Shown here: positions 1 through 6,439 of the stretch, in pieces
Layout: every line of letters starts with the position of its first letter
Numbering within the stretch: the stretch's first letter is position 1
Source of the DNA: Clostridia bacterium
Lineage (GTDB): Bacteria > Bacillota > Clostridia > Oscillospirales > Acutalibacteraceae
Direction of reading: 5' to 3'
DNA: 8,588 nucleotides
Assembly (NCBI GenBank): GCA_017939855.1
Contig: JAGAZW010000069.1
Span: 1 to 8,588 of the forward strand
The notes under the pieces: model-generated
What the model was told of the DNA's origin: nothing
The model's input: the letters and a program-made list of their open reading frames with translations, nothing else
Database searches by the model: none
Position numbers and translations under genes: made by a program

Positions 1-14
1 AAGGGCTGATATTT

Positions 15-1496
15 TTGCTGTATATTGGAATTGATTTGGGAACATCTAATGTAAAATTACTTTTAGTTAACAAAATGGGAGAAATTTTAAAAACGGTTTC
101 CCGTGATTATGATGTTATTTTCCCGCATACAGGATGGGCAGAACAGAATCCTCTTGATTGGTGGGATGCGGTGTGTGACGGAGTTAAAGAGTTAATTGCC
201 GATACTGATAGTTCTAAAATTGCGGGTATTGGTTGCGGTGGACAAATGCACGGTCTTGTTGCTCTTGATGAAAATGATGAAATTATAAGACCTGCAATAC
301 TTTGGAATGACAGTCGTACGCAGGAACAGGTTGATTATTTAAACACAATTATTGGAAAAACTGCTCTCTCCGAAATGACCGGAAATATTGCCTTTGCAGG
401 ATTTACGGCTCCAAAGCTTTTATGGATGCGCAAAAACGAGCCTGATAATTTCAATAGAATTTCAAAGATAATGCTTCCAAAGGACTATATAAATTATAGG
501 CTGACAGGAGTACATACAACCGATTTTTCCGATGCATCGGGCACATTGCTTTTAGATGTTGAGCATAGGTGTTGGAATGAAGATATGCTTAAAATATGCG
601 GAATATCTGGCGAGGTTATGCCACAGCTTTTTGAAAGTTACGAAGTGATTTCTACCGTATTACCTGACATTGCCGATACTTTAGGGTTGGTCAAAAGCGT
701 TCGGGTTGTTGCAGGCGCAGGTGATAACGCTGCTTCTGCTATAGGTACAGGTACAATTGGTTCTGGTAAATGCAATATAAGTCTTGGAACTTCGGGCACA
801 ATATTTATTTCCAATGATAAGTTTAAAGTGGACTGCAACAATGCGCTTCATTCTTTTGCGCACGCAGATGGTGGATATCATCTTATGGGATGTATGCTTT
901 CGGCAGCCTCCTGCAATAAATGGTTTTGTGAAGAGATATTAAATGTTACGGATTTTTCAAAGGAGCAAACCGATATCATCGATAACGATTTAGGTGACAA
1001 CGATGTATATTTTCTTCCTTATTTAATGGGAGAAAGAAGCCCGATAAATGATACAAATGCGCGTGGCACTTTTATAGGGATGAGTATGAATACGACTAGA
1101 AAGCAAATGATTCAAGCCGTTTTAGAGGGTGTTGCGTTTGCTATTCGAGATAGTTTTGAAGTGGCAAAAAGCTTAGGTATAACGATTGGTAGCAGTAAGA
1201 TATGTGGGGGTGGAGCAAAAAGTGCTCTTTGGAAAAAAATCCTTGCAAATATTTTGAATATACCTTTGGAATCTCTTAAGACCGAGCAAGGTGCGGGTTA
1301 TGGTGGCGCTATGCTTGCAATGGTGGGTTGCGGTGAGTATGCTTCAGCCTATGAATGCGCCCAAAAAATCATTTCGGTGCATGAAACGGTTTACCCTACA
1401 CCCGAACTTGTTGCAAAATATCAAAGTAAATATCAAAAATTTACTAAAATATATCCCGGTTGTAAAGGATTGTTTGCTGAATTACAAAGAAAATAA
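15..1496 (+). CDS. xylB: Xylulokinase (FGGY carbohydrate kinase)
   Basis: Predicted to phosphorylate D-xylulose with ATP to D-xylulose 5-phosphate, which feeds xylose carbon into the pentose phosphate pathway in the cytoplasm. The 493 residues match the usual length of XylB. The N-terminal FGGY domain opens with the phosphate-binding motif GIDLGTSNVK (residues 5-14). The sugar-side motif GQMHG lies at 76-80 and WNDSR at 97-101. The expected catalytic base is Asp237 in GAGDNAASAIG. The C-terminal domain carries LPYLMGERSP (334-343) and GGGAKSALW (398-406), both typical of xylulokinases. The start is TTG at 15, with AAGGG at 1-5 as ribosome site. The frame is open to the window edge, but the family N-terminus begins just here. 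No xylA, xylose transporter or xyl regulator is visible; they may lie upstream. A kinase for another ketopentose is possible, but the GQMHG and GAGDNAA motifs favour xylulose. Confidence 0.93.
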   Translation: MLYIGIDLGTSNVKLLLVNKMGEILKTVSRDYDVIFPHTGWAEQNPLDWWDAVCDGVKELIADTDSSKIAGIGCGGQMHGLVALDENDEIIRPAILWNDSRTQEQVDYLNTIIGKTALSEMTGNIAFAGFTAPKLLWMRKNEPDNFNRISKIMLPKDYINYRLTGVHTTDFSDASGTLLLDVEHRCWNEDMLKICGISGEVMPQLFESYEVISTVLPDIADTLGLVKSVRVVAGAGDNAASAIGTGTIGSGKCNISLGTSGTIFISNDKFKVDCNNALHSFAHADGGYHLMGCMLSAASCNKWFCEEILNVTDFSKEQTDIIDNDLGDNDVYFLPYLMGERSPINDTNARGTFIGMSMNTTRKQMIQAVLEGVAFAIRDSFEVAKSLGITIGSSKICGGGAKSALWKKILANILNIPLESLKTEQGAGYGGAMLAMVGCGEYASAYECAQKIISVHETVYPTPELVAKYQSKYQKFTKIYPGCKGLFAELQRK

Positions 1497-1528
1497 TAAT
1501 TTCATATGAATGGTTCCAACTTTCCCTA

Positions 1529-1558
1529 ATCCCGTTCACGTAAGTGTGCGGGATTTTC
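1529..1558 (+). terminator. Probable intrinsic terminator of xylB
   Basis: The arm ATCCCG (1529-1534) pairs with CGGGAT (1549-1554). Inside it are one G-T wobble, one T-T mismatch and CAC/GTG around the loop GTAA (1540-1543). Only a short run, TTTT with the last stem base, follows. It lies 33 bases after the xylB stop. The hairpin is interrupted and the U tract is short, so termination may be partial. Confidence 0.6.
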
Positions 1559-1618
1559 CGAAATTAAGAAGCAATTTGCAATAGGCAATATTTTGAATTT
1601 TAACAACTAAATATTTTC

Positions 1619-1647
1619 TTGACAAATCGTATTAAGTGCAGTATAAT
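1619..1647 (+). promoter_or_regulatory. Consensus sigma-A promoter of the tRNA-Trp gene
   Basis: Perfect -35 TTGACA (1619-1624) and perfect -10 TATAAT (1642-1647) are separated by exactly 17 bases. The start point would be near 1654, about 14 bases before the mature tRNA 5' end. Full consensus is what a highly expressed stable RNA gene would need. The 60 bases upstream (1559-1618) are AT-rich and could act as an UP element; I see nothing else in them. Confidence 0.9.
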
Positions 1648-1667
1648 ATGTGAGCTATCAAAAATAT

Positions 1668-1743
1668 AGGGGTATAGCTCAGCTGGTAGAGCATCGGTCT
1701 CCAAAACCGAGTGCCGAGGGTTCGATCCCTTCTGCCCCTGCCA
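1668..1743 (+). tRNA. tRNA-Trp (anticodon CCA)
   Basis: A complete 76-base cloverleaf. The acceptor stem is 1668-1674 with 1733-1739 (one T-G wobble), the D stem GCTC/GAGC is 1677-1680 with 1689-1692, and the anticodon stem TCGGT/ACCGA is 1694-1698 with 1706-1710. The 7-base anticodon loop CTCCAAA (1699-1705) gives anticodon CCA at 1701-1703, which reads UGG for tryptophan. The T stem is 1716-1720 with 1728-1732 around TTCGATC. The discriminator base is G1740, the identity base expected for bacterial tRNA-Trp, and the 3' CCA is encoded at 1741-1743. It is transcribed alone, with its own promoter and terminator. No second copy of its 3' end was seen in the window, so nothing suggests it is an integration site here. 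Confidence 0.98.
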
Positions 1744-1776
1744 AAAACAAGACAGTCGAAAGGCTGTCTTGTTTTT
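1743..1776 (+). terminator. Intrinsic terminator of the tRNA-Trp gene
   Basis: A long uninterrupted hairpin: AAAACAAGACAGTC (1744-1757) pairs with GGCTGTCTTGTTTT (from 1762), with one G-T wobble and the stable GAAA tetraloop (1758-1761). It ends in TTTTT (1772-1776). It starts directly at the encoded CCA end, so the primary transcript needs 3' trimming through the hairpin. Confidence 0.93.
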
Positions 1777-1871
1777 ATCTAATACCAATGTTTAGTATGT
1801 ACTCCATGTTATCGGAGAGTATCTTATGCTAAGTTATGATCTTTGTAGACACATTCAAAGAGGGGAAATAC
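1777..1871. other. Non-coding gap, tRNA terminator to hydrolase promoter
   Basis: No reading frame with a ribosome site is present. The only structure I see is an inverted pair, TACTC (1800-1804) and GAGTA (1817-1821), separated by 12 bases. Its size resembles MerR-family operators, but no matching promoter elements or MerR gene are visible. Confidence 0.4.
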
Positions 1872-1900
1872 TTGTTTTTTCCTTTTGACTGTGCTACTAT
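1872..1900 (+). promoter_or_regulatory. Probable promoter of the serine hydrolase gene (extended -10)
   Basis: The extended -10 TGcTACTAT (1892-1900) has a weak -35 TTGTTT (1872-1877) at a 17-base spacer. The start would be near 1907, which gives a leader of about 18 bases that still contains the ribosome site. The better-looking TTGACT at 1885-1890 is too close to any -10 box to serve this start. Confidence 0.6.
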
Positions 1901-1910
1901 ACTGAGTTGA

Positions 1911-1918
1911 AAGAGGTG
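1911..1918 (+). promoter_or_regulatory. Ribosome binding site that fixes the hydrolase start at 1925
   Basis: AAGAGGTG lies six bases before ATG 1925. The in-frame TTG at 1907 lies upstream of this site and coincides with the predicted transcription start, so it cannot be the start codon. Confidence 0.75.
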
Positions 1919-1924
1919 TTTATA

Positions 1925-3067
1925 ATGAAAATGCTTGATAAAAAATTGCTTACAACTAACATAGAAAAAATAGCTGAATATGATTTTGAAAATAACAAGG
2001 TGTTCGGTTCGGCGTATTGCGTTATTCAGGAAGATGAAACAATTTATAAAAATTGTTTTGGGAATATATCCGTTAGTAAAAGTAATCCAGTCACAGAGAA
2101 CACCCTGTTTCGTTTGGCGTCAATGACAAAACCCATAACAGCAATTGCAGCACTTATACTTATTGAACGAGGACAACTTTCTTTGTCCGATTCTGTTACA
2201 AAATATTTACCGGAATTTCAGGATGTTCATATCGTACAAGTAAGCAGTACAAAAGATATTCTCGATTTAGGTATAGCCAAAAATGATATTACAATATGTA
2301 ATTTACTTACACACACCTGCGGAATTGGATGCGAACCGTTAAAAATTGATCGAATGACCGCCGAAGATAAAAAGACGATTGATAATTCTGTGAAATTCTT
2401 TTTAAATTCAGGATTGGATTTTGAGCCCGGAACAAAAGAACAATACAGTGGAACAGGTGCGTTTGATGTATTGGTGAAGATTATCGAGCAGGTAACCAAA
2501 ACGGATTATTATAGTTTTTTAAAAAAGGAAATTTTTGAACCGTGCGGTATGTCAAATACTACTTTTATACCTACAAAAGAGCAATGGCGTAACATAATTG
2601 ATATGCACAATAAGGTTGCAGGGGAAAATACAGTTGGAAAAACTACCGATAACTGTATTTTTGAAGATTATCCTTGTACACACTATTTAGGCGGTGCAGG
2701 CTTAACTTCAACGTTGAGTGATTATTCTGAATTTGCTAAAATGTTGCTGAATGAAGGCAAAACGCCCTCAAAACAACTAATTAGTAATAAAACCTTTTCA
2801 TTGTTATGCACACCATATGTTCCTAAGGAGATAATGCGCGGTTATCAGAGTTGGGGATTGGGCGTCCGTGTCATCACCGATGAGGAATATAAAAATTTAC
2901 CGGTTGGTGCATTTGGTTGGAGTGGTGCTTACGGAACGCATTTCTGGATAGATCCCAAAAATAAAATTGCAGCAGTGTTTATGAAAAATTCCCTTTTTGA
3001 CGGCGGTGCAGGGAATGAATCTGCACGTAATTTTGAAAGAGCCGTAAACAATTCTTTTGCTCAATAA
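1925..3067 (+). CDS. Serine hydrolase of the beta-lactamase (class C / family VIII esterase) fold
   Basis: A 380-residue penicillin-binding-like hydrolase that probably acts as an esterase or D-aminopeptidase-type enzyme; the substrate is unknown. The nucleophile motif SxxK is Ser66-Met-Thr-Lys69 in LASMTKP, followed by the family helix ITAIAALILIERGQLSLSD. The second motif is Tyr174 in QYSGTGAF, where the usual YSN is YSG. LLTHTCGIG (127-135) stands for the common LLTHTSGL. The third-motif region reads GWSGAYGTHFWIDPKN, like the W-GG-GT-FWVDP segment of EstB-type esterases and unlike the KTG box of true class C beta-lactamases. There is no signal peptide or lipobox, so it should be cytoplasmic, and beta-lactam resistance is unlikely. 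It is transcribed alone, between the tRNA terminator and a terminator shared with the converging lysR gene. The fold is clear; the substrate is not. Confidence 0.88.
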   Translation: MKMLDKKLLTTNIEKIAEYDFENNKVFGSAYCVIQEDETIYKNCFGNISVSKSNPVTENTLFRLASMTKPITAIAALILIERGQLSLSDSVTKYLPEFQDVHIVQVSSTKDILDLGIAKNDITICNLLTHTCGIGCEPLKIDRMTAEDKKTIDNSVKFFLNSGLDFEPGTKEQYSGTGAFDVLVKIIEQVTKTDYYSFLKKEIFEPCGMSNTTFIPTKEQWRNIIDMHNKVAGENTVGKTTDNCIFEDYPCTHYLGGAGLTSTLSDYSEFAKMLLNEGKTPSKQLISNKTFSLLCTPYVPKEIMRGYQSWGLGVRVITDEEYKNLPVGAFGWSGAYGTHFWIDPKNKIAAVFMKNSLFDGGAGNESARNFERAVNNSFAQ

Positions 3068-3093
3068 TATACATCTTCTTATGCTCTATTACA

Positions 3094-3134
3094 AAATTAG
3101 ACATTCTTCGCAAGAAGGATGTCTAATTTATTTT
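3094..3134. terminator. Two-way terminator between the hydrolase and lysR genes
   Basis: A 16-bp stem (3094-3109 with 3114-3129, one T-G wobble) closes on the tetraloop GCAA (3110-3113). On the + strand it is followed by ATTTT; on the - strand the stem end and next base give TTTT. The stem sits 26 bases after the hydrolase stop and 4 bases after the lysR stop on the other strand. It therefore probably ends both converging transcripts. Confidence 0.9.
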
Positions 3135-4009
3135 CAAATATTTTCATTTTGGAGATTAGTAAAATATTGGGCGAGGAAGCTGCGAAATTCGGAGAACAGT
3201 CGAGAGTCTTTTTTTTGTCCGTTCCAAAAAACAAAGGTGGAACGACTAATTTCTGGCGTGGTACGGACAAAAACAATGCTGTCGTGCATAAGATCCTTCC
3301 AGGCGATAGCGGGGCCAATTGTTATGGCAAGACCGGTGCGAATGTATTTCATCAGGCAGTAAAGGTCTCCGCAGGTGATGGAAAGAGGTGGCTCAAAACC
3401 CTCTTTCTGACATTCTAAAACTACACTACGCCACATATATGAGTCCTTATGTATGGTGACAAATTCTTGTTCCTTCAATTTATGAAAAGGAACTTTTGCG
3501 AGTGCTGCAAGGGGGTGTTCTTTTGATAACACCAGTCGCAAAGGCTCGGTGATCAGACACAGGGAACTATCCATTTCTTTTGTAGGTCTTTCGCAAGAAA
3601 TGCAAAGGTCGTATTCTTCGTTGCTCGCTGCCTGATCGTAATCAATACGGAAGAGAACCTTTGGGTAGCGTTTTTTAAATTCCATAATGCAATCTACCAC
3701 AGTAGCTCTGTGCTGCCGTACCAAAATTTTGACTTCACCGCTTATGGGTGAGTCTTGATTTTTGATTATAGATATTGCCGAATCGATCTCCCCGAGGCTA
3801 CGGGAGAGTGAATGATAAAGAATTTGGCCGGATTCTGTGAGAGTAAGCTTATTTTTGTATCTGTCAAAGAGTGCGACACCAAGCTCCTGTTCCAGACGAG
3901 AAATGGTTTTTGACATAGCAGGTTGCGGGATCATATGATGTCGTGCGGCATGTGAAATGTTCAACATACGTGCCACAGTCACAAAATAACGAAGCTGTAA
4001 TAATTCCAT
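3134..4009 (-). CDS. LysR-type transcriptional regulator
   Basis: A 291-residue LysR regulator, the normal length for the family. It starts MELLQLRYFVTVAR, and the winged helix-turn-helix covers about residues 1-60, including the recognition helix region (PQPAMSKTISRLEQELG) and the wing (LFDRYKNKLTLTESG). A linker helix follows, then a periplasmic-binding-protein-like effector domain from about residue 90 to the end. ATG at 4007-4009 is preceded on its strand by AAAGGAGA (4018-4025) at eight bases. The gene is divergent from the permease gene at 4126. By the usual LysR pattern it probably represses itself and activates the permease when the transported substrate or a metabolite is present. 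The stop overlaps the end of the two-way terminator region at 3134. The family is sure; target and inducer are inferred. Confidence 0.93.
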   Translation of the reverse strand: MELLQLRYFVTVARMLNISHAARHHMIPQPAMSKTISRLEQELGVALFDRYKNKLTLTESGQILYHSLSRSLGEIDSAISIIKNQDSPISGEVKILVRQHRATVVDCIMEFKKRYPKVLFRIDYDQAASNEEYDLCISCERPTKEMDSSLCLITEPLRLVLSKEHPLAALAKVPFHKLKEQEFVTIHKDSYMWRSVVLECQKEGFEPPLSITCGDLYCLMKYIRTGLAITIGPAIAWKDLMHDSIVFVRTTPEISRSTFVFWNGQKKDSRLFSEFRSFLAQYFTNLQNENI

Positions 4010-4030
4010 TTTTTAATCTCCTTTTAGTAT

Positions 4031-4059
4031 ATTATACAGGATATATTTCTCATAATCAA
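4031..4059 (-). promoter_or_regulatory. Promoter of the lysR gene
   Basis: Read on the - strand, -35 TTGATT (4054-4059) and perfect -10 TATAAT (4031-4036) have a 17-base spacer. The start would fall at about 4023-4026, inside or just at the 5' edge of the ribosome site (4018-4025). The leader would therefore be extremely short. The -10 box also lies within the small inverted repeat GTATA-T-TATAC (4027-4037). Confidence 0.7.
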
Positions 4060-4064
4060 GAATG

Positions 4065-4076
4065 TATTTTAAAATA
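4065..4076. promoter_or_regulatory. Palindrome in the lysR-permease gap, candidate operator
   Basis: TATTTTAAAATA is a perfect 12-bp palindrome lying over the likely -35 of the permease and just upstream of the lysR -35. LysR proteins bind dyads in such divergent gaps, often of the T-N11-A type. The strong AT content makes a chance palindrome quite possible, so this is a candidate only. Confidence 0.35.
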
Positions 4077-4096
4077 TCTTTTGTTTGGTGTATAAT
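4068..4096 (+). promoter_or_regulatory. Probable promoter of the permease gene
   Basis: A perfect -10 TATAAT (4091-4096) is paired with a poor -35 TTTAAA (4068-4073) at 17 bases. The start would be near 4103, so the leader is about 23 bases. A good -10 with a weak -35 is what an activator-dependent promoter looks like, in keeping with control by the divergent LysR protein. Confidence 0.65.
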
Positions 4097-4110
4097 AGTG
4101 ACATTATTAA

Positions 4111-4117
4111 GAAAGGA
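4111..4117 (+). promoter_or_regulatory. Ribosome binding site that fixes the permease start at 4126
   Basis: GAAAGGA lies eight bases before ATG 4126. The in-frame ATG at 4117 overlaps this site and has no ribosome site of its own, so the protein starts MNLIAL at 4126. Confidence 0.8.
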
Positions 4118-4125
4118 TGTGTCCT

Positions 4126-5382
4126 ATGAACCTTATTGCACTAATCTCTTTACTTACTTTGTGTGCTGCCATAGTATTTGCCTTTATATTTAAGGTGAAC
4201 ACTGGTATTGTTTCTATATCTTTTGCACTAATATTGAGCTTTTTTGTTGAGGGAATAGACGATGCGTGGCTTTTAAAGGCCTTTGACAGTAAAATGTTTT
4301 TAATGCTCTTTGGAGTGATGTACCTTTTCTGTCTGGCGCAGGAAAACAAAACATTAGAGCTACTTGCCAAAAAGATACTTAATCTTTGTCGTGGCAGGGT
4401 AAAGTTTTTCCCCATAATCCTTTTTGTTATTTCGGCAGTTATTTCTGCTATCGGTCCCGGTCCGATTTCGGTAACAGCCCTTATTTCCGTACTAATTGTT
4501 GCCATAGCTAAGGAAACCAATACCAAGCCTATCTCTCTTTTGCCTTTTGGCATCCTGGGCTCTTTTGCGGGCGGTCTTTCTCCTATTACCCCTTCCGGTA
4601 TAGTTGCTATTGCTAAGGCAGAGGAAAGCGGCATTAAGGGAATAGAGGCGGATTTGCTTTTCAAAATGGCTTTAGCTAATGTTTTATACGCTGTTATTTT
4701 GTACTTTTTTGTATTCAAATGGCATAAGGCGAAAAATATTGATTCAAATAATGGTACTACCGAAGCGCTCCCATCTTTCTCGGTTAAACAGATTGTGACC
4801 CTTGTAGCAGTTTGCGCTGTAGCCGCAGTAACTACAATCTTTGGCATAAACGTTGGCCTTGTGGCTTTGGTTGCCGCTGTGATTCTTTGTGTCTTCCGTT
4901 GTTCTGACGAAAGTGCTGCGCTTAAAAAAGTGCCCTGGGGCACTCTTATTATGATTACTGGTGTTGGTATTCTCATTTCTCTTGTTACTGAAGTAGGTGG
5001 TATCGACCTGCTTTCAGAGGCTCTTTCAAAGCTGATGGGTAAACATACTGCAACGGCAATAATATCTATTTTGGCAGGTGTTATGAGTTGGTTCTCTTCG
5101 GCATCGGGAGTAGTAATGCCAACGTTGATTCCCACAGTTCCCGACCTTGTGCAAACTCTTGGCACGGTCGGTGCTCAGGAGCTTGTCATCGGTATCTGTC
5201 TTGGTGCGCATGTAGCAGCCATTAGCCCTCTTTCCAGTTGTGGAGGTCTCGCTTTGGCGGCTTGTTCATCACAGTATGATTTAACTGTCAAGGAGCGTAA
5301 TCGCATTTTTTCTCAGCTCTTTACTTTATCAGCTGCGGGTGTCCTTTTCATCGGTCTGTTGGGACTTGTGGGTCTTTATTAA
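4126..5382 (+). CDS. MatC/SLC13-like (ion transporter superfamily) permease, substrate unknown
   Basis: A 418-residue, very hydrophobic inner-membrane protein with roughly ten to twelve membrane helices. It resembles the dicarboxylate carrier MatC group of the ion transporter superfamily. The first two helices run about 1-22 and 26-43 with a third at 57-72, as in MatC N-terminal domains. Two proline/glycine-rich hairpin-like motifs stand out: AIGPGPISVTAL (108-119) and GGLSPITPSG (149-158). The second half has a matching motif, ISPLSSCGGLALAAC (about 366-380), as expected for the inverted-repeat architecture of these carriers. Uptake of a dicarboxylate such as malonate, malate or a related organic acid is the best guess, but the substrate cannot be read from the sequence. 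It is divergent from lysR and is followed by a terminator, so it is transcribed alone. No catabolic gene accompanies it. The fold class is fairly sure, the substrate is not. Confidence 0.75.
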   Translation: MNLIALISLLTLCAAIVFAFIFKVNTGIVSISFALILSFFVEGIDDAWLLKAFDSKMFLMLFGVMYLFCLAQENKTLELLAKKILNLCRGRVKFFPIILFVISAVISAIGPGPISVTALISVLIVAIAKETNTKPISLLPFGILGSFAGGLSPITPSGIVAIAKAEESGIKGIEADLLFKMALANVLYAVILYFFVFKWHKAKNIDSNNGTTEALPSFSVKQIVTLVAVCAVAAVTTIFGINVGLVALVAAVILCVFRCSDESAALKKVPWGTLIMITGVGILISLVTEVGGIDLLSEALSKLMGKHTATAIISILAGVMSWFSSASGVVMPTLIPTVPDLVQTLGTVGAQELVIGICLGAHVAAISPLSSCGGLALAACSSQYDLTVKERNRIFSQLFTLSAAGVLFIGLLGLVGLY

Positions 5383-5430
5383 GCCAAAAGAATGTTTTTG
5401 TACATCTGATTAATAAGTTTAAAAGAATAG

Positions 5431-5466
5431 CCGCACAGAATACGTTAAAATTCTGTGCGGTTTGTT
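5431..5466 (+). terminator. Intrinsic terminator of the permease gene
   Basis: A perfect 11-bp stem, CCGCACAGAAT (5431-5441) with ATTCTGTGCGG (5450-5460), has an eight-base loop and is followed by TTTGTT. It lies 48 bases after the permease stop and separates it from the yitT promoter. The longest open frame of the next gene begins inside this hairpin, which argues against that start. Confidence 0.88.
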
Positions 5467-5475
5467 GTGCAAAGA

Positions 5476-5504
5476 TTGATTATAAAAATGCCTTATGGTA
5501 TAAT
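5476..5504 (+). promoter_or_regulatory. Promoter of the YitT-DMT transporter operon
   Basis: -35 TTGATT (5476-5481) and perfect -10 TATAAT (5499-5504) have a 17-base spacer. The start would be near 5511, which leaves a leader of about 25 bases to ATG 5536 and rules out the upstream in-frame starts. Confidence 0.85.
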
Positions 5505-5535
5505 AGCATTAGTTAAACAATATTTAGGTGATATT

Positions 5536-6417
5536 ATGAAACAATCTAAAAAATTTATGAATGAATTAAAATACAGCAGCTTTATATTTCTGTTTTTAGC
5601 AGGGACTATTAATGCGTTCGGTGTAACGGTGTTTTTGGCACCTGTTAAACTTTATGACAGCGGAATATCGGGAACCTCTATTTTACTTTCACAAATCACA
5701 CCTGAATATATGGGCATTTCAATTTTTCTTTTGATACTTAATATCCCACTCTTTCTTTTCGGATTAAAAAAACAAGGTGTTACATTTACGATTAATTCTA
5801 TTTTTACAGTAACTGTCTATTCTTTGGTTTCGTGGCTTATCACTGATGTTTTACCCGTAGATGTTAGTTTAGCGTCGCCACTGGCGGGTGAGGACCTGCT
5901 TTTGTGCGCCCTTTTTGGAGGTATTATTTCCGGTGTTGGTAGTGGACTTACAATAAGATACGGCGGTGCTATAGACGGAGTTGAGGTTATGGCGGTGATT
6001 TTTGCTAAAAAGCTTAATGTTACTGTGGGAACCTTTGTGATGATATATAATATACTGCTTTATGTTGTCTGTGGCTTTATTATGAAGAGCTGGATTTTGC
6101 CACTATATTCTATTGTAACATATATGGCGGGACTAAAAACGGTGGACTTTATAGTTGAAGGTATAGACCGTTCGAAAGAAATTATGATCGTAACGGAAAA
6201 GGCAGATGAAATAAGTAGTGCACTTATGGAGGCGTTTGAGTGTGGAACAACCAAAATCGCTGCAAGAGGCGGCTATTCAAACAACGAAAAAACCATTATT
6301 TATTTTGTTGTTAACCGCTTTCAAATATCAAAAATGCGGACCATTATCCATAACATTGATCCAAAAGCCTTTGTAACAATAAGTGAAGTTGCGGATATGT
6401 TCAAGAGCAATGACTAA
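5536..6417 (+). CDS. YitT-family membrane protein (DUF161 + DUF2179)
   Basis: A 293-residue integral membrane protein of the YitT family, common in several paralogues in Firmicutes; no biochemical role is settled. The N-terminal membrane domain has about five or six helices (near 14-34, 58-78, 84-103, 118-140, 158-178 and 183-203). It contains the family signature IRYGGAIDGVEVMA, the counterpart of GGSTGGTEI in relatives. The soluble C-terminal DUF2179 domain (about 215-290) shows CGTTKIAARGGYS and DPKAFVTISEVADMF, both typical. The start is ATG 5536, with TAGGTGA (5525-5531) as ribosome site; longer in-frame starts lie upstream of the promoter's start point. The DMT transporter gene follows after 22 bases with no promoter between, so the two are probably cotranscribed. 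The fused C-terminal domain suggests ligand sensing or gating, which is inference. Confidence 0.9.
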   Translation: MKQSKKFMNELKYSSFIFLFLAGTINAFGVTVFLAPVKLYDSGISGTSILLSQITPEYMGISIFLLILNIPLFLFGLKKQGVTFTINSIFTVTVYSLVSWLITDVLPVDVSLASPLAGEDLLLCALFGGIISGVGSGLTIRYGGAIDGVEVMAVIFAKKLNVTVGTFVMIYNILLYVVCGFIMKSWILPLYSIVTYMAGLKTVDFIVEGIDRSKEIMIVTEKADEISSALMEAFECGTTKIAARGGYSNNEKTIIYFVVNRFQISKMRTIIHNIDPKAFVTISEVADMFKSND

Positions 6418-6424
6418 TAAGGAT

Positions 6425-6430
6425 GGGGGG
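6425..6430 (+). promoter_or_regulatory. G-rich ribosome site for the DMT transporter
   Basis: A run of six G, nine bases before ATG 6440, within a purine-rich stretch (6420-6433). It supports the start at 6440. The in-frame ATG at 6410 would overlap the end of the yitT frame and has only weak CAAGAG upstream. Confidence 0.55.
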
Positions 6431-6439
6431 CGGTATATT

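Noticed and set aside
1668..1776. tRNA-Trp 3' end as an integration site for a mobile element
   Set aside because: No integrase gene and no second copy of the tRNA 3' end were seen in the window.
1650..1832. Short open frame on the + strand running through the tRNA gene
   Set aside because: It spans the tRNA-Trp gene and its terminator; the frame is accidental.
4107..5165. Long open frame on the - strand opposite the permease gene (about 352 codons)
   Set aside because: It is the antisense of a strongly hydrophobic coding region, has no ribosome site or promoter, and its translation (rich in Ile, Thr, Ala and Ser without domains) matches nothing I recognise. It is a codon-bias shadow.
5455..5535. 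N-terminal extension of the YitT protein by 27 residues
   Set aside because: It would begin inside the permease terminator hairpin and upstream of the predicted transcription start near 5511; ATG 5536 has a proper ribosome site.
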